DNA of 5,248 nt, from assembly GCA_014379815.1 (NCBI GenBank), contig JACMLA010000442.1, positions 1 to 5,248 on the forward strand, written 5' to 3'. The stretch's first letter is position 1; each line of letters opens with the position of its first letter. The notes under the pieces were generated by a model that saw nothing but the letters and a program-made list of their open reading frames with translations, was not told the DNA's origin and searched no databases. Made by a program: the position numbers and the translations under genes. This document shows positions 1-5,248 of the stretch, in pieces. This DNA is from Bryobacteraceae bacterium (GTDB taxonomy: Bacteria; Acidobacteriota; Terriglobia; Bryobacterales; Bryobacteraceae).

Positions 1-116
1 CGCTGATTTTCTCTCGACGGTTGCCCCGTCCGGACTGGAGACGCCCGGAATCAGACGCCCCAGAGGCCGTGGCCACACAAACCCTTACGGTTTCGAAAGA
101 AGAAGGCCCTATGGCG
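1..116. other. Upstream intergenic or unresolved segment, no supportable gene
   Basis: No gene can be supported here. Two forward frames stay open across most of it (from base 2 to a TGA near 230, and from base 3 to a TGA at 177-179). Both read as low-complexity, Arg/Pro/Gly-rich sequence and both run through the palindromes at 131-168, as expected for chance open frames in GC-rich DNA. A third forward frame ends at TGA 4-6, so an upstream gene could finish right at the window edge, but only one codon of it would be visible. Small symmetries are present: a 5-bp stem (16-20 with 26-30), an 8-bp palindrome (28-35) and an 8-bp direct repeat (39-46 and 53-60). None is long enough for a firm call. 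Confidence 0.4.
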
Positions 117-171
117 GGGGCAGCAAAGATGACGGGTCTGGAGACCCGTCGCCGGCGTGGACGCCTGCCCC
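117..171. repeat. Tandem palindrome element (REP/BIME-like double hairpin)
   Basis: Two inverted repeats lie back to back with no spacer. The first is perfect: GACGGGTCT (131-139) and AGACCCGTC (142-150) around a central GG. The second, GCCGGCGT (151-158) and ACGCCTGC (161-168), again has GG at its centre and has one mismatch in 8 bp. An outer pair, GGGGCAG (117-123) with CTGCCCC (165-171), could enclose the first hairpin but competes with the second. Neither palindrome is followed by a T-run on either strand, which argues against an intrinsic terminator. The shared architecture, and the position in a gap between genes, resemble dispersed extragenic palindromes. From memory, similar 'stem-GG-stem' units are common between genes in Solibacter-like genomes, but copy number cannot be judged from one window. 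Confidence 0.55.
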
Positions 172-236
172 ATGTCTGATTATTTACTCGCGGCGGGTAG
201 TGCTCGGCCTAAACACCGGGACGGGCTGACACGCGA

Positions 237-242
237 TATACT
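237..242 (+). promoter_or_regulatory. Weak candidate -10 hexamer for the receptor gene
   Basis: TATACT matches the sigma-70 -10 consensus at 5 of 6 positions. It would place transcription start around 248-250, giving a leader of about 20 nt that still includes the ribosome-binding site at 255-260. No convincing -35 hexamer lies 16-18 bp upstream (the region around 213-220 reads ACACCGG), so this is a position suggestion only. An alternative sigma factor or an activator could account for the missing -35. Confidence 0.22.
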
Positions 243-254
243 GCTCCCACCTCT

Positions 255-260
255 GGAGGG
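255..260 (+). promoter_or_regulatory. Shine-Dalgarno that fixes the receptor start at 268
   Basis: GGAGGG is a near-ideal Shine-Dalgarno placed 7 nt before the ATG at 268-270. It decides the start codon. The same frame is open back to a GTG at 157, but that codon has no comparable site and lies inside the second palindrome. Starting there would also bury the signal peptide behind 37 charged and polar residues. Confidence 0.8.
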
Positions 261-267
261 AACGAGC

Positions 268-3200
268 ATGCGTGCGATTGCGCTTTTTTGCTTTACTTTG
301 AGCGTATATGCTCAGCTGGATCGAGGTACGCTAACTGGCACTGTTACCGACCCTGCTGGCGCGGTGGTACCTGGCGCCAAAATCACACTCACCCATCTGG
401 GCACGCAGGCAGCTTCCACTGCCGTGGCTTCGGAAGAGGGTCTGTACTCCCGGCCAAATCTGCCAATTGGAGATTATGAGCTGACGGTCGAGGCTCCCGG
501 CTTTAAGCGGAGCGTGCGTATGGGCATTAACCTCGGCGTCGCCGAAGTTCTGCGCGTGGATGTTCAGCTGGAGATTGGATCGACAGGAGAGTCGGTCCAG
601 GTAACCGCAGAATTGCCGCGGCTCCAAACCGACACGCCGCAGATCGGCACGAGTCTGGCTTCCAAGTCTTTGACCACTCTTCCGCTGAGTTTCTCGGGAG
701 GACGGACCGCCGAGTCGTTCGCTTACCTGATTACTCCCGGAGTTTCAGGGAGCACATTTGAAAGCCACATCAATGGGTCTACCTCTTTTGCAAAGGAGAC
801 TCTGGTCGACGGCGCGTCGGTGACGGTGAACCAGGGCGGCGACTTTTCTCCTATGTCCGTTTCGGTAGAAGCGCTCCAGGAAGTCCGATTCCAGACCGGC
901 GGCATGTCCGCCGAGTACGGTCGTACCCAGGCTGGAGTGTTCAATTATGTTTTGAAGTCCGGGACGAACCAGGTCCACGGGTCGGCGTATTTTGGCTTGC
1001 GGAATGAAGCTTTGAACGCAAACTCATTTGCCAACAATGCGCGGGGAGTAGCCCGGCAGCCGGACCGTAAGCACAATGGCGCTTTTAGTGGCGGCGGCCC
1101 GGTGTACATTCCTAAGATCTATGACGGACGTAACCGGACCTTCTTCTATGGATCTTACGAGCGCTACAAGGAGCGCAATTACGGCTTCAGCGCGCCGAAC
1201 CGCACTGCGCCGATTCCAGAGTTTTACGAAGGCGATTTCAGTCGCTTGTTAGGTGGAGTTCTTCCGCAGACCGATGCTCTTGGCCGCCAGGTACAGCGAG
1301 GAGCTATCTACGATCCGTCGACGTTCCGGCAGGTGGGTGGACGCTGGGTGGGTGAGGTATTTCCGGGCAATATCATTCCGAGGTCCCGCTTCAGTACAGT
1401 GTCGAACCGGTTGAATGCAATCGCAACACAACAGTATCTGCCGACGATTCGGGATGCTTCAGGCCAGATTCCCTTACAGAACAACATGGTCTTCCCAAGT
1501 TCTGGGAATCCGGAGCTGGATCACTTCCAAAGATCCATAAAGGTAGATCACATCCTTAATGACCGGCACCGGATAGCAGGCTCGTACAACTATAAGTATG
1601 CGCCGCGATTGATCCTCGACGCGGGTGGTTTGTGGAATACTAACGAGCTTTACGGAGGGCCGCTTGCCAAGGCGCGCCGCCGGCCGGACTTCGGATGGTT
1701 CAGTAGAATTTCTCACGACTGGACGGCAACGCCTGGAGTGTTGAACAACCTAATTCTCTCCTACAACCGGCGCGGCAATCCCGAGAAAGTACTGGAGGCA
1801 GAGACCAACGGCGCTGCTCTGCTGGGGATCAACTCTCTGACGTCTTTCGGGTATCCGGCGGTGAACTGGGGTGGCGGTCCGATTGTCGCACTGGAGCAGC
1901 CTGGCTTCATGAATTACAGCTTCCGCGCGGACAACGGCTGGGGCGTTCTGAACACGGTCAGCATGTCCCGCGCACGGCATCTGTTTAAGATGGGCGTCGA
2001 CATACGCCGCAATCAGCAGAACCGAAGTCAGGAACCATCGGGTGGCTTCACTTTCAATGCGCGGGGCACTGCGATCCCTAACGAAAGCTTCTCCGGAACA
2101 CAAACCGGCTACGCGTTTGCAAGCTATTTGCTTGGGATCGTAGATAGCGCGAACTGGTCGGATCCGGTCGGCCTCGGTGGACGCCGGGATTATGTGGCTC
2201 TGTTTTTCCAGGATGATTTCAAGGTGTCCGGCCGGCTGACGCTCAACCTGGGCCTGCGCTGGGAGTATCAACCACCGGTCTACGAGGTAGCGGATCGTCT
2301 TTCGAGCTGGAATCCTCAGAAGACCGATCCCATCAGTGGATTGCCAGGTGCCTATGATTTTGCAGGAGACTGCAATGTTTGCACCGGCAGGAGATACTTC
2401 GGCAAGAAAAGCTGGAAGGATTTAGGACCTCGTGTTGGGTTTGCGTGGCGGGTCAGGGATCGCTGGACCGTTCGTGGAGCCTACGGGATCATGTACGAAG
2501 GGGATTCGCCTAATGGATATAACGCGGTTCCATTAGGCAAACCCTCCAGTGTGGCGTGGGGTGGTACGTATCCTTTAGCCTCCGATGCCGTCACACCGTG
2601 GACTGGCATCTTCAACTGGGACAATGGTTTTCCAGCTAACCGGTTTGTGCCAGCCAATTACGACCTGTCCTGGGGTAACTTGCAACGGCCAGGCACCATC
2701 GATCCGATGTATGGCCAAACCCCGTACATCCAGAACTGGAACCTGAACATTCAGCGGGAACTGCCCGGCCGGTTTGTTATGGATTTGGGATATGTGGCCA
2801 ATAAAGGTACCCGATTGCGAAATGGGGACCTTTCCCGGCAGAACCAGTTGCCTGCGTCGGTACTGCAACAGTACGGCACCAGGTTAAACAACCAGATCCG
2901 CAATGCGCAGGACGCCGCTGCCAATGGTATTGCCTATCCCTATGCGGGCTTTCAGGGAACCGTAGGCAGCGCCCTACGACCATTTCCCCAGGTACAGGGC
3001 AATCAAACTGTACAGAACTACGGGGCGCCACTTGGCTTCTCGACCTACCACTCATTGCAGATCACGCTGAATCGGGAACTCGCCAACGGCCTGACTCTCT
3101 ATTCCAATTACGTGTTCTCCAAGTCACTCTCCAATATCGACAGCTCACTGATTGGCGACAATGACGGTCCTCTGGACTACTACAATCTGGGGCTGGAAAA

Positions 3201-3786
3201 GACTGTGACGGAGTACGATATGCCGCACATGTTCAAAGCCTACGTCAGCTATAATCTGCCTTTCGGTCGCGGAACTGGGCTAGTGAGCAAACTCCTTGGA
3301 GGCTGGTCAGCGGCTGGGATTATGAACTACTCAAGCGGCGTACCGATTCAGTTCAGTGCACCGACAGCGCTTTCAGGAGGCTGGAACGGAGCAGCGAACC
3401 GACCTAACGTGGCTGCTGGCGAACTGGTCAGGAAAGACTTCGACAATTCGAAATTTGAGCTGTCGACCTCGCGTTCCCCGAGCAACCTTTACCTGAACCG
3501 GGAGATGTTTACCGTTCCTGGCGCGCTGCAACTAGGAACGGGCGCCAAGCGCTACGGAAACGTACGGGGACTTCCCACCCTAACTGAGAACCTCACGTTG
3601 ACCAAGGCTTTCCGGGTCCGCGAAGGTATGGCGTTTCAACTGCGCGGCGAACTGCTGAATCTGTTCAACCGGCACCGGATTGAAGGAATCAGCGGAGATG
3701 TCAACAGCCCTAACTTCGGGTATGCAACTTCGCTCACGAACAACGTCTATCGTCAGATCCAGTTAAGCGGACGATTTGATTTTTGA
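268..3786 (+). CDS. Oar-type TonB-dependent outer-membrane receptor with carboxypeptidase-regulatory-like N-terminal domain
   Basis: This is a 1172-residue outer-membrane beta-barrel of the Oar-like TonB-dependent family, energised by TonB-ExbBD. Members are predicted to move large substrates such as oligosaccharides or peptides; Myxococcus Oar is instead implicated in protein export, so direction and cargo are unknown here. A short signal peptide (residues 1-15) probably ends at VYA before Gln16. Residues 21-102 form the carboxypeptidase-regulatory-like fold (GTVTDPAGAVVPGA, later GDYELTVEAPGF). Residues about 115-240 are the plug, with LVDGASV and MSAEYGRTQAGVFNYVLKSG. The barrel follows, with family landmarks RNRTFFYGSYE (288-298), FFQDDF (646-651), LNLGLRWEY (659-667), NLPFGRG (996-1002), GWSAAGIMNYSSGVPI (from 1012) and NLFNRH (1131-1136). 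It ends in Phe1172, as expected for BAM recognition. Length is typical of acidobacterial members. The only cysteines in the mature chain are Cys702 and Cys705. No clear TonB box was found. The start is set by the GGAGGG at 255-260. The frame is intact throughout. Confidence 0.93.
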   Translation: MRAIALFCFTLSVYAQLDRGTLTGTVTDPAGAVVPGAKITLTHLGTQAASTAVASEEGLYSRPNLPIGDYELTVEAPGFKRSVRMGINLGVAEVLRVDVQLEIGSTGESVQVTAELPRLQTDTPQIGTSLASKSLTTLPLSFSGGRTAESFAYLITPGVSGSTFESHINGSTSFAKETLVDGASVTVNQGGDFSPMSVSVEALQEVRFQTGGMSAEYGRTQAGVFNYVLKSGTNQVHGSAYFGLRNEALNANSFANNARGVARQPDRKHNGAFSGGGPVYIPKIYDGRNRTFFYGSYERYKERNYGFSAPNRTAPIPEFYEGDFSRLLGGVLPQTDALGRQVQRGAIYDPSTFRQVGGRWVGEVFPGNIIPRSRFSTVSNRLNAIATQQYLPTIRDASGQIPLQNNMVFPSSGNPELDHFQRSIKVDHILNDRHRIAGSYNYKYAPRLILDAGGLWNTNELYGGPLAKARRRPDFGWFSRISHDWTATPGVLNNLILSYNRRGNPEKVLEAETNGAALLGINSLTSFGYPAVNWGGGPIVALEQPGFMNYSFRADNGWGVLNTVSMSRARHLFKMGVDIRRNQQNRSQEPSGGFTFNARGTAIPNESFSGTQTGYAFASYLLGIVDSANWSDPVGLGGRRDYVALFFQDDFKVSGRLTLNLGLRWEYQPPVYEVADRLSSWNPQKTDPISGLPGAYDFAGDCNVCTGRRYFGKKSWKDLGPRVGFAWRVRDRWTVRGAYGIMYEGDSPNGYNAVPLGKPSSVAWGGTYPLASDAVTPWTGIFNWDNGFPANRFVPANYDLSWGNLQRPGTIDPMYGQTPYIQNWNLNIQRELPGRFVMDLGYVANKGTRLRNGDLSRQNQLPASVLQQYGTRLNNQIRNAQDAAANGIAYPYAGFQGTVGSALRPFPQVQGNQTVQNYGAPLGFSTYHSLQITLNRELANGLTLYSNYVFSKSLSNIDSSLIGDNDGPLDYYNLGLEKTVTEYDMPHMFKAYVSYNLPFGRGTGLVSKLLGGWSAAGIMNYSSGVPIQFSAPTALSGGWNGAANRPNVAAGELVRKDFDNSKFELSTSRSPSNLYLNREMFTVPGALQLGTGAKRYGNVRGLPTLTENLTLTKAFRVREGMAFQLRGELLNLFNRHRIEGISGDVNSPNFGYATSLTNNVYRQIQLSGRFDF

Positions 3787-3795
3787 ACCGTCCGC
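3767..3795. terminator. Inverted repeat over the receptor stop codon, possible bidirectional terminator
   Basis: GCGGACG (3767-3773) pairs perfectly with CGTCCGC (3789-3795) across a 15-nt AT-rich loop that contains the receptor's TGA (3784-3786). It sits at the meeting point of two convergent genes, where a shared terminator is expected. No T-run follows on either strand (ATGGAAGG on plus, TTAACTGG on minus), so it is not a classic intrinsic terminator. It could act as a 3'-end stabiliser, aid factor-dependent termination, or be chance symmetry. Confidence 0.35.
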
Positions 3796-3804
3796 ATGGA
3801 AGGT

Positions 3805-5127
3805 TTAGCCCAGCATCTCGAGTCCACGCATGGTTCCTGTCGAAGAGGCGAACTTAGTGGACTCGATACCCATTCTCTGCAGGAGGCTCACAAACAGGTT
3901 TGGGAGGGGATAGTTGCGCTCGGTATCGAAGGCGAGATGCTGGCCGTGCTTGAACCCGCCGCCAGCCAGAATGATGGGCATGTTGGTAGTGGTGTGCTTG
4001 TTCGCATCACCGAAGTTGCTGCCATAGAGAACGCTGCTCCGGTCAAGCAGTGTGCCTCCCGCTTCTCCAATGGACTGCAGCTTACCGTATAGCTCAGCTA
4101 ACAGGCGCATTTGCCACTTATCGATAGCTTCCAACTGCGCCAGCTTGCTCTCGTTCTTGCCGTGGTGCGAAAGATTGTGATAGCCATCGGTAATCTGGAT
4201 GCCTTCCACGTCAATCGCGGGCGAGTTGGAGCTATCGAGGAACAGCGTGATCAGGCGGGTAGAGTCAGTTTCAAAGGCCAGACGCGCCATGTCGTACATG
4301 AGGCGTACCTTTTCCATGTAGGAACGACTGTCGGCTGGATCTACAGGTTCCCGCTCTTTAGTAACTGGTTTCGGCTTATGCTCCCACTCGCGGGATAACA
4401 CCATCCGCCGCTCCAGTTCCCGGACTCCGGTGACGTACTGATCGAGGCGGGCACGATCGCGGGGGCCCAGATCGCGGCCCAATTTTCCAGCGTGACCCGC
4501 AACGGAATCCATGATACTTTCGCCAAGCTTCAGGCGGTCGATCTGCTGCTCGATCTCCTGCTGTGTGCCTTGCAGAAACAGGCGCCGATACAAGCTCGCA
4601 GCGCTGTCTTCGCACGGAATCATGACCCCGGCACCGGTCCATGTAAGGCTGCGCTGACCTTTGTTTACGTTGACTCCGAGGGTGAGTGACGGGAATCGTG
4701 TCTTGACGCCGATCTGATCCGCCATGTACTGATCGAGCGAGATGGAATTACGGAAACCACCGTTGGCGGGATGGGGAGCAGCAGTCAGGAAACAGACCTC
4801 TGAGGAGTGACTGCCATCCACATCGGGGTGTGACACTCCGCTGAAGACCGTGAATCGTTCCCGATGAGCCTTGAGCTCCTGGAGATAGGGCGATAACTCG
4901 TAGTCTTTGCCTGTGCCCCTGGGGAAGAATCCAGCGGGGAGCAGGCCGAGGTTATTGCAGATCGCCAGCATTCTGCGGGGTGTCTCGGGCTCAGCACCAA
5001 AGGCAGGCTGCATCGCGTCCAGAAATGGCAGGGCAAGCGCCACACCGGCCCCACGAAGAAACTGGCGTCTTGGGACGGCCCGGCCAAGATTGAGGAACGG
5101 TGCCGATTTACTGTCAGAGTTTCCCAT
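3805..5127 (-). CDS. DUF1552 family protein, Tat-exported
   Basis: This 440-residue protein matches my recollection of the DUF1552 family (PF07586), whose biochemical role is not established. The N-terminus carries a twin-arginine signal: RRQFLRG at residues 20-26, hydrophobic stretch 27-36, then a cleavage-like AFGA around 42-45. It is therefore probably folded in the cytoplasm and exported. Candidate active-site or metal-binding segments are [12 protein letters not shown] (99-110), [13 protein letters not shown] (314-326) and SNFGDANKH (370-378), the last followed by [13 protein letters not shown] (383-395). The last block resembles the C-terminal LAGGG motif of DUF1501 proteins, which belong to the alkaline-phosphatase/sulfatase-like superfamily. 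A shared fold and hydrolase activity are inference. The ATG at 5127 is the first possible start, because the upstream gene's TGA lies in the same frame two codons earlier. The gene sits 6 bp after the DUF1592-type tail, so the two are probably co-transcribed. It converges on the receptor with an 18-bp gap. Length is ordinary for the family and the frame is unbroken. Confidence 0.9.
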   Translation of the reverse strand: MGNSDSKSAPFLNLGRAVPRRQFLRGAGVALALPFLDAMQPAFGAEPETPRRMLAICNNLGLLPAGFFPRGTGKDYELSPYLQELKAHRERFTVFSGVSHPDVDGSHSSEVCFLTAAPHPANGGFRNSISLDQYMADQIGVKTRFPSLTLGVNVNKGQRSLTWTGAGVMIPCEDSAASLYRRLFLQGTQQEIEQQIDRLKLGESIMDSVAGHAGKLGRDLGPRDRARLDQYVTGVRELERRMVLSREWEHKPKPVTKEREPVDPADSRSYMEKVRLMYDMARLAFETDSTRLITLFLDSSNSPAIDVEGIQITDGYHNLSHHGKNESKLAQLEAIDKWQMRLLAELYGKLQSIGEAGGTLLDRSSVLYGSNFGDANKHTTTNMPIILAGGGFKHGQHLAFDTERNYPLPNLFVSLLQRMGIESTKFASSTGTMRGLEMLG

Positions 5128-5133
5128 TGCGCT

Positions 5134-5248
5134 TCACTTACTCCTGAATAATTTGCTCTGGACGACCTGGTGGATGAGGGTGCGCATTCCGTATCTATCC
5201 TTTTCGGATGCTTTCAGGATGCGCTCGACTTCGGCGCGATCCCCAAAC
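5134..5248 (-). CDS. C-terminal end of a DUF1592/DUF1585-type (planctomycete-cytochrome-like) protein, partial
   Basis: Only the last 37 codons are visible; the gene continues beyond the window's right edge. The tail begins FGDRAEVERILKAS and ends MRTLIHQVVQSKLFRSK before TGA (5136-5134). This pattern, a short acidic helix, then an 'R-x-LI-x-x-VV-x-S-x-LF' helix at the extreme C-terminus, is what I recall for the DUF1585 module closing DUF1592-family proteins. Those proteins usually combine DUF1587, DUF1592, DUF1588, DUF1585 and DUF1595, often with a cytochrome c-like CxxCH region near the N-terminus, and are exported. Their function is not established. The assignment is strengthened by the next gene, since a DUF1592-type gene directly upstream of a DUF1552 gene is a recurrent pairing. 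With so few residues, full domain content and any haem site cannot be confirmed. Confidence 0.75.
   Translation of the reverse strand, partial: FGDRAEVERILKASEKDRYGMRTLIHQVVQSKLFRSK
5141..5145 (-). promoter_or_regulatory. Shine-Dalgarno for the DUF1552 gene, inside the upstream gene
   Basis: AGGAG on the minus strand lies within the last codons of the upstream gene. It is separated from the ATG at 5127 by 13 nt, longer than the usual 5-9 nt. With the upstream stop only 6 nt before the start, translation of the DUF1552 gene probably depends partly on ribosomes finishing the upstream gene. Confidence 0.5.

Noticed and set aside
39..60. Direct repeat AGACGCCC at 39-46 and 53-60 as a possible operator
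   Set aside because: It is only two copies of 8 bp in GC-rich DNA, about 210 bp from the gene start, with no supporting promoter nearby.
131..150. First palindrome as a rho-independent terminator of an upstream gene
   Set aside because: No T-run follows on the plus strand and only a weak ATCTTTG on the minus strand. A second matching palindrome directly beside it better fits a repeat element.
2..179. Two open forward frames at the left edge as possible 3' ends of an upstream gene
   Set aside because: Both read as low-complexity Arg/Pro/Gly-rich sequence, both cross the tandem palindromes, and neither resembles a known family.
157..267. GTG-initiated extension of the receptor by 37 residues
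   Set aside because: It lacks a Shine-Dalgarno, starts inside a palindrome and would bury the signal peptide. The ATG at 268 has an ideal GGAGGG 7 nt upstream.
1750..2271. 173-codon minus-strand open frame inside the receptor gene
   Set aside because: It is entirely antisense to a clear beta-barrel coding sequence and its product resembles no family; it is a shadow frame from GC-rich codon use.
3796..4398. Plus-strand open frames opposite the DUF1552 gene (3796-4092 and 4111-4398)
   Set aside because: They are antisense to a well-supported gene, show no domain-like features and have no convincing ribosome-binding site.
4341..5087. Alternate-frame minus-strand open frames within the DUF1552 gene
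   Set aside because: They overlap the recognised frame on the same strand and their translations lack any recognisable motif.

Overview
This window most likely comes from the chromosome of an Acidobacteriota species, probably of the Bryobacterales/Solibacter type. Three things suggest this: moderately high GC by eye, a very large Oar-type TonB-dependent receptor whose mature N-terminus begins in the way typical of that phylum, and a DUF1592-family protein followed directly by a DUF1552 protein. Planctomycetes and Verrucomicrobia also carry DUF1592/DUF1552-type genes, so the phylum is an inference.

Layout: bases 1-267 are non-coding as far as can be supported. They hold a compact element of two back-to-back palindromes (117-171), a weak promoter candidate and a strong Shine-Dalgarno. 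A 1172-residue outer-membrane receptor fills 268-3786 on the plus strand. After an 18-bp gap, a convergent minus-strand pair occupies the rest: a 440-residue Tat-exported DUF1552 protein (3805-5127), preceded 6 bp upstream by the last 37 codons of a gene whose tail resembles the DUF1585 C-terminus of DUF1592-family proteins (5134-5248, cut by the window edge).

How the genes work together: the two minus-strand genes are almost certainly one transcription unit, since their spacing is 6 bp and the ribosome-binding site of the second lies inside the first. Both families are normally found in exported proteins. Members of the first family often carry a cytochrome c-like region, which suggests a cell-envelope or periplasmic redox or hydrolytic job that is still undefined. 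The receptor is convergent and so not in the same operon. A functional link, such as the receptor handling a substrate or product of the exported pair, is only a hypothesis. Nothing here is a clear defence system, CRISPR array, RNA gene or transposon.
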